Assembly: GCA_025766275.1 (NCBI GenBank)
Contig: JAFKAC010000129.1
Coordinates: 1 to 64,000 of the forward strand
Direction: 5' to 3'
Source: Lactarius indigo
Lineage: Eukaryota; Basidiomycota; Agaricomycetes; Russulales; Russulaceae
DNA length: 64,000 nt
Below, in pieces: positions 46,501 to 57,115 of the stretch (its first letter is position 1; the number at the start of each line of letters is the position of its first letter). The position numbers were made by a program, and so were the translations under genes. The notes beneath the pieces were generated by a model. It did no database searches, had not been told where the DNA came from, and worked only from the letters and a program-made list of their open reading frames with translations.

Positions 46501-46993
46501 AAAAAGGCACAAGAGGCTTGGGTGTGTAACAAAGATACACCCAAATTCAAGATTGGAGACCTTGTGTGGCTGGAAGGGAAGCATCTTAGAACCAATCAGC
46601 CCATGGAAAAACTCACAGCGTGGTGCCACGGACCATTCCAGGTGATGCAGGTGATGTCCCCTTACAACTATCGATTGGAACTTCCCACGCAGTGGAGCAT
46701 CCACCCAGTGTTTCACATCGATCTTCTCACACCTTACAAGCAAACTCCCCTTCATGGAGAGAGCTTCACATGACCACCACCTGAACTGATCAATGGCAAA
46801 GAAGAATACAAGGTCAAGGCAATTCTAGACACCTGGCATTTCAGCAGAGGAAAGTGCCTCCAGTATCTTATCAAATGGAAGGGCTACCCAGACTTGGAGA
46901 ACCAGTGGGTCAACAAGGATGATGTATTCGCACCAGAGGCCCTGCGACAGTATCAGGAGTCACAGGTACAAGGCAGGATGCTTAAAAGAGGGG
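43564..46993 (+). pseudogene. G3 pol with chromodomain
   Basis: One frame from 43,564 carries protease, RT, RNase H, integrase and a chromodomain (IKWKGYPDLENQWVNKDDV near 46,870-46,930). The protease motif reads ALVNSRATDNF, so the catalytic Asp is Asn and Gly is Arg. The RT motif reads YMDN instead of YMDD (44,664-44,675). Both fit G-to-A changes. TGA stops lie at 45,451, 45,474, 46,048 and 46,771; at three of these the related reading is Arg. The frame is otherwise long and well preserved. Confidence 0.93.
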
Positions 46994-47999
46994 ACAAGGT
47001 GACAGGAAAGAGTCATCCCCTCTTCCTTCACTCTCTTCACTCACAACCCTCTACTTTGATGCCTACTTCCCCTCTCCAACATGTCACCCAAGTGGCACTC
47101 CTCGACTCCCTCACACAAGCAGCCAGCACACTACTGGACAAGGACAAAGCCACTGAGGTTCCCAACACCCAACTCACTCCCTACACACCCATTGGACAAC
47201 CAGAGGGCCACATCACTGCGCAAGAATGGGCAGCGGTTCTCAACTGCTTCCCCAATCCCATCCAACCCCTCAACGACGAGCATGCCATCCCTCATGTCTT
47301 CCGAAACGATGCCGGCACACAAGAACCCATTGCCATCATCCCCCCAAGTGACAACCTCATTGGTGTTCATGGAATTTTCCCGTGCAACAACGAGCATTCA
47401 AGCTCTGATGGAGTACAAGTTGGAGAGTTGGAGGAAGGTGGCAGCGGGATGGCAGAAGGAACAGCTTGACTCAGCAGTGGCCCGACTGAGAGAGATGTGA
47501 GAGAGATGGGAGCAATGGCGGCTGCTGAGGCTGGCCATGACAATGACGATTACTACCCGGCAAGACACACCTTCCTTCAAACGAAACACGACACTGATAA
47601 TCCCCTTGTCACCCCATGGCTCGTCTACACCGATGGGTCCCCCATGTATTGAGGATGTGTGCACGTACCCAGCGCTGCATCCATTCACCACCACCGACAA
47701 CCCGGCACACATCATTGTGCCTGAAGGGTTCAGGGCAAATCAACGACCCCATCACATTCCATACCCCATCACTGGCCCCAATGGTGTAGAACAAGATGCC
47801 TCCCACATGCAGATCATTGGAGGGGCGGACCCCTTGATACTGGGGGTTATACCAGGTTCGCCACATGTTTATGGCAAGCCACTCTATGCAGAGCCACACG
47901 TGTCAGCCACCCTTTGTCCCACCTACCTGCACGAAGATTTGGTAATCTTCGTGGCAGACAAGATCACCAACCGCACCCTCAACCGCATCAATGACAAGA
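46994..47999 (+). pseudogene. G3 3' accessory coding region
   Basis: The pol frame stays open past the chromodomain to a TGA at 47,467-47,469. It shares PTSPLQHVT, TQLTPYTP, HITAQEWAAVL and IAIIPPSDNLIG with G2. Further blocks (47,537-47,999) in another frame match G2: SFKRNTTLIIPLSPHGS, EGFRANQRPHHIPYPITGP, and SPHVYGKPLY. Copia-2 cuts it off. It may be a C-terminal pol extension or a separate ORF. I know no function. Confidence 0.65.
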
Positions 48000-48005
48000 C
48001 CCTCA

Positions 48006-48630
48006 TGATGAACAGCACACATAGATAGCATACTCACAGAGTGACAAAGTGTTCTGTGGTGAGATAGGCTGGGTGGCTGGAAACAGCAACAGGGAAGTCT
48101 TGACAAGGTAAAGCAAGAGTGTCTGGCACACAAGCAGTGAGAACTGATGTTATACATTGAAGGGCAGAAAGCTTACCTGGCACACAAGCAGTGAGAACTG
48201 ATGTGGACCAGGAGCGTACATGGTACTCTACTTATACACTTTCTGGTAGTGACACTGTACAAGGGATGTAACACTAAGTCACGCAGTACAAGAAACTATT
48301 GTTCTACAAACGGACAAAGGAGTGGATGTTCTGAGAACAAAGGGAGAAAGAATAAGGAGAGTCCAGAGCTAAATGATATCATAGTGACATCATAATAAGG
48401 ATAGAACTAAGTACGGAACAAAGGAAAGTACAAGGGTAATATACAACGCAGAGTCCGGATGTATGATGTCATAGAAGTACAGTGATGTCATGTATGACGC
48501 AATGATAAGTTCAGATTGTACAGATCAAATAGTATCTAATCTACAAGTCCTGTATATCTAATCTAAAGCAGTCCATGCTGCAAGTCCGGACCGTACGAGC
48601 CGCTAAGTGCGCAAGGGTCACTTATCAACA
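48006..48630 (-). repeat. 3' LTR of Copia-2
   Basis: This 625-bp LTR carries the two-copy R segment. It abuts truncated G3 sequence. Confidence 0.95.
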
Positions 48631-48649
48631 TCTCCCCGTGATCTACAAT

Positions 48650-51600
48650 CTAAGTACACACAAGTCCCATGTCATCGTTGTGCTTCTGCAGCAGGACACG
48701 CGGTAGTGACTTTGTGAAGCCGTCCGCAACCATATCCACAGTAGGAGTTCTAATGAGGGTGATGGTCCCCTTTTCGATGTACTCCCGAATGACATGATGC
48801 CGTATGGCAATGTGCTTAGACCGTCTCCCAGTGACAGGGTTCAAGGCCAAGTCAATGGCACCCTTATTGTCACCATGAAGTGGGATGGGGTCGTCGACCT
48901 CGTACCTGAGTTCCGTGAGGAAGCTCTGATACCACGCAGCCTGGTTAGCCGCGTTGGTCATGGCCATGTATTCCGCTTCCGTTGTGTTTTGGGCAACAGT
49001 CTTTTGCTTGCGCGAAGACTAGCTTATTGCACCGTTAGCTAGTAGGAACACATAACCAGAGGTGGAGTGGCGGTCGTCAGTCTGATCAGCCAGACTGGAA
49101 TCAGTGTAGCCATGAAGGCCATCGCCATTGGCGCCATCATAGATAATACGCATATCCATAGTTCCCACTAAGTAGGATAGGACATACTGCGCAAGTCGCA
49201 GATGTTGTGGTGAAGGATTCGCTGCGTACTGCGCCAGGCGTGACACAGCGAAGGAGATATCTGGCCTAGTGCCAATCTGCACATAAAGCAGACTCCCAAT
49301 AAGAGATTGGTAGTGAGAGATATCTGAGGCAGTTGCCTGCGACGTATATTTAACCAGGTGCTCGTCAGCACCAGCGGGCAAGGGTGTGTTGTGTGGTGTG
49401 GCATCAGACATGCCAAAGCGTTCAAGGACATCCTTGATGTAGCCAGACTGATCTATTTCGATGCGTCTGAGGGAGCGGTCGCGCACAATGCGCATACCAA
49501 GATAGGACTCTATCTCCCCGAGATCTGTCATCTCATAGCGTTCAGACAAGTCCGACTTCAAACGCTTGATACCACTCAGCGAGGGACCCAGTATAGTGAT
49601 GTCGTCAATGTAAACAATAACGAAGAGTGGATCATACCCCTCCCGTTGAGGCATCACATATATGCCAGCATCAGCAAACGTCCGCTTAAAGCCGAGTGCA
49701 GTGAGCACTCCATGGAATTGCAAGTTCCATGCACGGGAGGCCTGTTTGAGACCATAGATCGCCTTAACCAGGCGACACACCTTCATCTCAGAGCCAGTGA
49801 CAGTGAAACCTTGTGGCTGCTCCATGTATATCTCCTCGTCAAGCACGCCATTGAGAAAAGCAGACTTAACATCCATCTGATGGATGTGCCAGTCCTCCAG
49901 CGCGGCCAACGCCAGAAGTAAACGTAGCGACTCAAATCGTGCGACGGGAGAGAAGGTTTCATCAAAATCTACGCCAGGGATCTGCGTGAATCCCTTAGCC
50001 ACCAAGCGAGCTCTGTAGCGGCCATCCGCTTTGAGCTTAAAGACCCATTTGGATTTTACTGCCTTGCGATTAGGCGGGAGATCCACTAACTCCCAAGTCC
50101 CATTCTTAGCTAGGGCGTCCATTTCATACTGACACGCCTTAGTCCACTCATCTGCAGCTGCAGACCGCATGGCCTCTGCATAAGTTGCAGGGTCTCGGCC
50201 CACAAAGGCAGCAGCTAGTAACTCCGCATACCCCAGACGCCTGCCACGCCATGCCGCATTGTCCGCATTGAAGTAACGCGGATTAGGGACAGGGGCACGA
50301 GCACTGCGCCTTGGTGCATTGTCCATCTCGCGCAACAGTTGACTACGCTGTGCACAATCCTCAAATCCCCCAGGCATTTCTGGTGAGGGTGGAGGGACAT
50401 GGCGCATAATGCGCGTTGCACTAGGACGCGGTGGGGGTGAAGTGGGAGTGGTCTGCTCACGTTTAGGTGTGGTGGGCAGGGCTGGCAAAGTAGGTGGTGG
50501 AGTGGTGGGGCGTGGTTGGACTTGTGGGGGGTCTAGGAGCTTTTCAACATCCTCCTCCTCACTACTACTGGAGTGTGCAGGGGAGGGGGCTCGCATTGGT
50601 GGTAACGCCGGCGGGTGAGGCACGGCAGTCACTGTTGTGCTAGGCACGACTGGTGGTGAAGGTGTGGGGTGTGTCTCAACACCCTAAAGGGACGGGAAGC
50701 TACTCTCGTTGAATGTCACATCCCTGGACACTCGAACGGAGCAGGTTGAGCGGTCCCAGAGCTTATAGCCCTTAGATTCGGGCTCAAACCCGATAAGCGT
50801 GACCTCAATGGCCTTCGCATCTAATTTGCGATGCTTATCAGCGGGTACGTGCATGTACCCCTTGCATCCGAAGACGCGAAGATGTGAGACATCAGGCACT
50901 TTGCCAGAGTGCCAGAGCTCATAGGGAGTGCGCCACTTAAGCCCACGGACTGGAGAGCGGTTATAGATGTGCACAGCTGCGCACACTGCATGCTCCCAGA
51001 AGCCTTTAGACATGCCAGCTGTGTGGAGCATGGACATTGCCTTATCCATAATGGTGCGGTTAAACCGCTCGGCTTTCCCGTTGGACTGTGGTGAACCTGG
51101 CATCGTGAGGTGATGCTCTATCCCTTTCTGCTTAAGAATGTCCTGCGTGACACTCGACATGTATTCGCCACCACGGTCAGAGTGCAGAGCGCGCAGTTTA
51201 TGGCCAGACTGGGTTTCACCCCAGGCCAAATACATTTGCAGCGACTTAGCAAACTGATCCTTCGATTTAAGGAAGTGGACCACAGTGAACTTAGTGTGGT
51301 CGTCTATGAAGGTGGCTGTGTACGTCGAGCCTTGCAGGGACTGAGTTTGCATAGGACCGGCGAGGTCACTGTGTACAATCTCAAATTGACGAGTTGTCCT
51401 TTTGTTGGAGGACGCAGAAAAGGGTTGGCGAGTGGATTTACCCATCTCGCACCCACGGCAGACTGTGTGGGCCATGGTGGAGCTATCTATGTCCATGCCA
51501 GTAGTGGCAGAGGGACCATGCGCCTTCAGCGCCGCAGAGGTGTGTCCCATGCGTTGATGCCAGATATCAAGTGTGGCAGCACTTGATTTTGTGTGGGCGT

Positions 51601-52969
51601 TGAGGCCGACGCTGGCTGCGTCCAACCAGTAAAGGTTGTCCTCAAGGTAGCCTTTGGCCACACACTTTTGGTTGATAGATATTTTAAATGAGCCACTATC
51701 AAAGGCAATTTCAGCACCCTTTTGTGCTAGGGCGCGCGTCGACAAGAAGCGCGTCTTCACCTGTGGTAGGTGTAGCACATTGCTTAGGGTGATGGAGATA
51801 CCTTGGCTCGTGGTAAAGACGACAGACCCGACACCCACTTGGTCTATTGTGGATTTATCCCCTAGGCGTACAGTGCCTTTAGTTGGGGTATAATCCTTGA
51901 AGTCAGACCGATGTGGTGTAATGTGGTGTGTAGCACCACTGTCCATCATCCAACGCACACGCGAGGCAGCATACAAGGCAACAGAAATAGATTGAGAAGC
52001 CCAGTCTATGGCGGGCTCTTCGACCTCCTTAATGGAGGCGGTGGTAGGTACAAGAATGTGACTATTTGCAGCCTTGTTGCCTGCCTTCTCCTTCTCCTTT
52101 GCGTCAGCCTCATCCTTCTTTTTCTTCCTGCAGTCAGGCTTGATGTGGCCCTTTTTGTTGCAATAGTGGCAAGTTAGACCAGAGTGGTCCTTCTTGCCCT
52201 TCTTGCCCATCGACTTGACGGGGGCCACCTTGTTGAGGGAGGAGCCAGAGGGCCCGGTGCGGCGAGCTTCTTCCGACACTATGCGCGCTATGATCTCAGT
52301 GTGCTTGAGTGTGGAAGGGGCCCCACTGGCAAGGATGGTAGAGGCCAACACCTCATAAGAGGGCGGCAGTGCATGGAGGAGAATGAGGCAGTATTGGACG
52401 TCAGAGACACCCATCTGTGCGTTAGAAAGGGCAACCCTAAGCTCATTGAGCTTGGCCAGCTGAGCGGCCATGGGTGCAGAGTCGTCGAGGCGGGCTTGTG
52501 TTAACTGGATCCACAAGTTAAAGATGGTGGTGCTGCCCGAAGCACCAGCGTATACGTCTCTCAGCTTGTCCCACTTTGCCTTGAAGGTGGCATAGACAGT
52601 ATTGTCTGCCACAAGGGAGTAGACATCTGGCTTTAAATAAAGGCGGAGGTACGCCTTGGAACGTCGTTGGACTGAGTCCCACTCATCGGAGGTGATGCCT
52701 GATGGGGGTGTATCCAAAGTGAACACATCCTCAGCTTCATGCAGCGTAAGGATGGCTTCAATGGTCCCAGACCATTCGTTCCAGCCAGTGCCATCAAACT
52801 GGGAGAGGTGAATGCCAGATGGCATGCCAAAGTTGGCACTGTGGGCTTGAGAGAGACGCGTGGAGGGTGTGGACCCAGAAGGAGGAGGGAGTGAGCCTCC
52901 TGCAGAGCCACCAGTGGGGCTGGGAGGAGCACCAGCACCGGCAGCAGGAGCAGAGGAAGAACCAGACAT
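48650..52969 (-). pseudogene. Copia-2 gag-pol with two nonsense codons
   Basis: ATG is at 52,969. The first 761 codons cover Gag, a zinc knuckle CHYCNKKGHIKPDC (about residues 267-280), protease DSGA (about 343-346), the integrase HHCC domain (about 470-507) and catalytic core (Asp about 535, Asp about 597, Glu about 634). A TAG near 50,681 replaces Gln (CAG in Copia-1). RT with YIDD and RNase H follow to a second TAG near 49,018 that replaces Trp (TGG). The tail ends at about 48,650. Otherwise one frame of about 1,440 codons is intact, unlike Copia-1. Confidence 0.95.
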
Positions 52970-53731
52970 TGGGATGATTTACCTATCGCCGAGGAGCAGT
53001 CAGCAACAGCACTTCATAGTTGCAAGACATAAAGATAGAGGGGGTACCACTCCTGTCTGTGATTCTGTAAGGCCAGAACGCTAACGCGTCCTGCCTCCTG
53101 ATAGTATGCCAGTGATACAAGGGCTAGGCCCAGGTTGAGAGTGTCCCTTTGCCATACCATGAGCTAGCTGCCAGCCAGGATGTGTCTAAGACACAGCTCA
53201 AATGGTTTGCGTCAGGGGGAAGGTGAAGGGATTGCTTTCAGAGCCCAAGGCTGTCTACCTCAGCCTTCTCGGCCTGTTGGTTGCCTCATCGCCACAAGTG
53301 GCTTTACTGAATCCTTTCCCATTGCCGCTACAAGGCAGGTATCTGGTTGCAGAACACCATAAGGTGAACACCCCCCAGAGCCTGAACCAGGTTTTACACT
53401 CCCATGGTGAGGAGATCCTGCGCCCAGTGTGGAGCACCAGAGACAGCTGGCGCTAAGCTCCACAATACACAGCCCAGTGGGCCATGCACGCCTGGATATT
53501 TTGAAGTTAAGGGGCTACCAGACCCAGTCTCCTTGCGCATAGCGCAGGGGCTAGGAAAACAGTAGGGGTGAAAGTAGGACTACTGGGCAGTACATACACA
53601 GGAGGTTCCTTAGCAGAGACAAGTGGCGCCCCACTGTCCTCTGCCTTGGGCAAGGCTGGTAAGGCCCCAGACAGACCTTAGCCTGGTGTGTCCTCCTAGG
53701 AAGACAGTGACCAGCCAAGTGGAGTGGCTAG

Positions 53732-53750
53732 GGCACCAGGGCCCATAACC
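53732..53750 (-). other. Copia-2 primer-binding site
   Basis: On the minus strand GGTTATGGGCCCTGGTGCC follows the 5' LTR, identical to Copia-1. It matches the anticodon arm of initiator tRNA-Met. Confidence 0.8.
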
Positions 53751-54321
53751 TGATGAACAGCACACATAGATAGCATACTCACAGAGTGACAAAGTGTTCT
53801 GTGGTGAGATAGGCTGGGTGGCTGGAAACAGCAACAGGGAAGTCTTGACAAGGTAAAGCAAGAGTGTCTGGCACACAAGCAGTGAGAACTGATGTGGACC
53901 AGGAGCGTACATGGTACTCTACTTATACACTTTCTGGTAGTGACACTGTACAAGGGATGTAACACTAAGTCACGCAGTACAAGAAACTATTGTTCTACAA
54001 ACGGACAAAGGAGTGGACGTTCTGAGAACAAAGGGAGAAAGAATAAGGAGAGTCCAGAGCTAAATGATATCATAGTGACATCATAATAAGGATAGAACTA
54101 AGTACGGAACAAAGGAAAGTACAAGGGTAATATACAACGCAGAGTCCGGATGTATGATGTCATAGAAGTACAGTGATGTCATGTATGACGCAATGATAAG
54201 TTCAGATTGTACAGATCAAATAGTATCTAATCTACAAGTCCTGTATATCTAATCTAAAGCAGTCCATGCTGCAAGTCCAGACCGTACGAGCCGCTAAGTG
54301 CGCAAGGGTCACTTATCAACA
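53751..54321 (-). repeat. 5' LTR of Copia-2
   Basis: This 571-bp LTR carries the single-copy form of the R segment, 54 bp shorter at that point than its partner LTR. Confidence 0.95.
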
Positions 54322-54675
54322 GGCTCTGTACGGCATCCTCTGTGTCCAGTTTTGTATGAGGCCTTTCCCTTGAAAGCTCGACTTATTCCACTCACACGTT
54401 CAGACATATACAACTACAATTTTCCAAAAGACAGGCGATCCATCAAATTTCTAGGTTGGTCTTTGACATTCCACGGAAGCTTTGTGATGTCAAGGTTTCT
54501 TCTGAGCAGCTTATCTCGTTTTCCTACTGGAGACCGCTCAAACTGCACTGAATGGGGCCAATGTCTACTATTGGTTTATTGCAGGATTTGGCGACGTGGA
54601 ACGCCTTGCAAATTCTCATTTTGCCCCCATAGACATTCCTATCATCACTGTAGTTATCGCGCTTGTCGTTCAAGC
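54322..54675 (+). pseudogene. DUF6534-type membrane protein gene fragment
   Basis: Exon 1 (54,322-54,353) reads ALYGILCVQF; intron 54,354-54,403 (GTATGA to TTCAG, 50 nt); exon 2 (54,404-54,454) reads YIYNYNFPKDRRSIKFL; intron 54,455-54,509 (GTTGGT to AGCAG, 55 nt). Exon 3 reads LVFLLETAQTALNGANVYYW, then FGDVERLANSHFAPIDIPI and a hydrophobic helix. This series matches the fungal integral membrane family DUF6534 as I know it. The N-terminus is cut by Copia-2. The C-terminal part is replaced by topoisomerase II sequence. Confidence 0.65.
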
Positions 54676-55014
54676 CTACATTGCAGGCCAAATTGCGGGA
54701 GACCTCATTGCCACCACCACAAAGAAGAATAAAGCAGCAGTGATCAAACTCTGGATCTTCCTCAATGTGCTGGCTGAGAATCCGACGTTCGATGGTCAGA
54801 CCAAGGAGACCGTGTCGTTATTGTCCTCTAAATTCGGGACCAAGCCCATGCATTTGGAGGAGTTCATGAAAAAGGGTGGGGCTCACTTGTTGTCAGATGG
54901 TATGCGCAATCTTTAACTCTTCTCTAGTGTCCAAGTCATCTATTGTCAAGAATGTGTCGAATTGGGCCAAGTTCAGGGCCGAACAGCAGATCAAAAAGAC
55001 AGATGGCACAAGAC
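54676..55014 (+). pseudogene. DNA topoisomerase II fragment, part 1
   Basis: The frame continues from the DUF6534 fragment into YIAGQIAGDLIATTTKKNK and LWIFLNVLAENPTFDGQTKE. These are the end of the ATPase/transducer region and the conserved ENPxFDSQTKE segment of eukaryotic topoisomerase II. A 52-nt intron (54,876-54,927) separates LEEFMKK from a stretch ending IVKNVSNWAKFRAEQQIKK. About eight residues usual before WIF are missing. The enzyme untangles DNA in the nucleus; this fragment cannot do so alone. Confidence 0.8.
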
Positions 55015-56404
55015 ACTGTTGAGACGTGACTGTTAAAGTCACATGTCTCATGGGATCTGATTGAGTCAGCCCACATACTATATACAGTATCTGTCCCTTA
55101 TGGACTTATGGACACTCCGGACTCATACGGACCGCTTTTTGTTTATCTTTATTGTTAGATCCATATATGGTTCTTATTGTTCTTTCAATTGTTAAGATAC
55201 CGGTATTGTCTGCTTTAGGCAGCTATTGTTCTCTGCCATCCAATGGCATTTCTCCCTCTGGTGCACAGACCACCTCTATTGTGTTTGGGTCACCAGTGCG
55301 CACAGACCATTATTAGCTAAGCGTCCTATATATAAGGACTGCTGTTTTCGCCTCTACACTTCAGAGTTCCTTGTAGCAGTATGACCTATCGCGTACAACT
55401 AGACCAAGGGAAGTGTTAGTGAACTGAACTGGTAACACACTCAAGCCTAGCACGGAGACAAGTCACGCACCGAACGTACAGTCACTGTGGAGAGTATGCA
55501 CACTTGAAGTCTTTATACAAGACTAAAGGCAAGGTGATCACGCAGTGGCATGCTGAGTGGAGAACCAAGAGGACAAGTTAACATTGGAGAAGAGTAAGGG
55601 AAGTACAATGAAATGCGCACCTGAGTGGAGAACCAAGAGGACAAGTTGGTTCCACTCAGGACACTACATAAGGGTTTATATACTATGCTGCAGCTGAGTT
55701 CGAATTACTACTAAACCTTGTTACTAAAGGTATAGGTAATAGTAATGAGTCAGATGCTGACACGTTGTGTCTAATAATAGCCTTATCTATTGTGCTGACT
55801 GATGCACAGTCATTAAGGCTGACAGAACAATGACGTGTCCTTATCTATGAGTCACAACCCTATAACAACGTGGTCTAGAACTATCTAGAATGTTCCCTGC
55901 TTATCATCCAATGAGAAACTACTTATACTAATGAGGAAGGTGACCTAAAGGGGTAACATCCAATGAGGAAGTTACTATCCCAGGGTCACGTGCTTGGGGT
56001 GCACATGTTGGCATCACGTGACTGACCATCTTATCATATCTAATGATAAGGACTTGGATGTTTGACTCAACGTTAGAGACTTGTATCTCTACCAAATAAA
56101 TCCATAAAAATGCGGAAAAATAAGGCAAAAATAGAGCGTCTGTGACATTCCTTCTACCTCTGAAGTGTAAGTTCTCCTTTTCTACCTTACTCCTTCACCT
56201 TTACTCATAAGACATTCTATAGAACTTGTCTGTCTCTAGGTGTGTAGTAATGGTATTAGAGTTCCTTCTACCTCTGAAGTAACTTGTCTGTCTCTAGCTG
56301 TTCAAGCTTATTCCTTGCTTGTTAGTTCTGCGCTTCAACAGACACAACCAGTAAGTGATTCAGGGCATCAGGGCAACGGTTCTATTGCTGATTTCCTTGG
56401 CAGT
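55015..56404. other. non-coding insertion splitting the topoisomerase II fragment
   Basis: Nothing codes here with certainty. It starts TGTTGAGACGTGAC and has a plus-strand TATATATAAGG near 55,326 and a minus-strand TATATAAAC near 55,670. It also holds two short direct repeats (TTCCTTCTACCTCTGAAGT at about 56,150 and 56,264; AACTTGTCTGTCTCTAG twice nearby). These look like remnants of one or two LTRs, but I cannot fix the boundaries or target duplications. A GTAAGT...GGCAG intron (56,352-56,404) may precede the second exon. Confidence 0.4.
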
Positions 56405-56510
56405 CTCACTGGAATCACCAAGCTTTTGGATGCAAACAATGTGGGGACATGCACTGCATCCCAATGCATGCTCATTCTAACTGAAGGTGACTCTGCCAAG
56501 GTGCTCATGG
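56405..56510 (+). pseudogene. DNA topoisomerase II fragment, part 2 (TOPRIM start)
   Basis: The frame reads SLTGITKLLDANNVGTCTAS and then LILTEGDSAKVLMV. LTEGDSAK is the TOPRIM glutamate motif of topoisomerase II. The element D LTR interrupts it at 56,511. The order and orientation agree with 54,676-55,014. Confidence 0.8.
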
Positions 56511-57089
56511 TGTTATGCCCTAGCAGGGGCGTGGGTTCTAAAGGTTCTGAATCACACAAGTATCAAGCGAAGACCTCTGTTGTCTTATTGCTATGAAATA
56601 CAAATGATAAAAGTGTGGCACAAGGTGCAGCACTACTCTGTAATATAGGACTCCTCGTCCAAAGTGTCTAACACTTCTCTACACTTGATCTTGCTAGTGC
56701 ACAGAGTATAACAGGTGTAACGCGTTGATATAGTTCAACTGCAAAGACTTCGAAGTGTCCTGGTTAGGGACTGAGGTAGGGGATGCACAAGAAGAGAGGG
56801 ATAAGGCAAGGTCACACCAAAGTACGGAGGCAAGGTTGCTAGATTGCAAACGAAGCCAAGTCTGGCTTCCTACGGTCTATGGTACAGGTTTATATAGGAC
56901 AGGGTTCCAAACAACATGAACACAAGTCCACACAATATCAAAGAGACTAAACGGAGTAAACAGAAGTTCGGATCAAAGAAACAGCACCACTAGTAACAGT
57001 AGCTCCTTTGGTAACAAGGTATAGTAGAGAAGGGGAAAGGCAGGGTGGAGACATACTGTGACTTAGGTCCGAAGCGTCGGATCATAACA
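56511..57089 (-). repeat. 3' LTR of element D
   Basis: The 579-bp LTR starts TGTTATGCCCTAGC on the plus strand and ends GGATCATAACA. A minus-strand TATATAAAC near 56,890 fits the orientation of the gag. Confidence 0.9.
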
Positions 57090-57115
57090 TGAGCCCCTCT
57101 CTAAGTCAACTCTCC

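Larger units (their letters stand above)
40961..48005 (+). mobile_element. G3, chromodomain Gypsy element lacking its 3' end
   Basis: A 501-bp 5' LTR, self-priming site, gag, pol with chromodomain and the 3' accessory region are all in the same order as G2. The element stops at 48,005 exactly where Copia-2 begins, and no 3' LTR or polypurine tract follows on the other side of Copia-2. Interior stops are mostly TGA. Confidence 0.93.
48006..54321 (-). mobile_element. Copia-2, nearly intact Ty1/Copia element
   Basis: It belongs to the same family as Copia-1, on the minus strand. LTRs lie at 48,006-48,630 (3') and 53,751-54,321 (5'). The primer site for half tRNA-iMet is at 53,732-53,750 and the polypurine tract at 48,631-48,639. 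The coding region has only two nonsense mutations. Flanking bases differ (CCTCA on the left, GGCTC on the right), and the LTRs differ by one 54-bp unit, so the element is probably a recombinant. Confidence 0.95.

Noticed and set aside
25901..46773. TGA recoding (stop read as an amino acid) in Gypsy elements
   Set aside because: The stops sit where related copies have Arg, only in decayed elements, together with frameshifts and lost catalytic residues. CpG decay explains them better.
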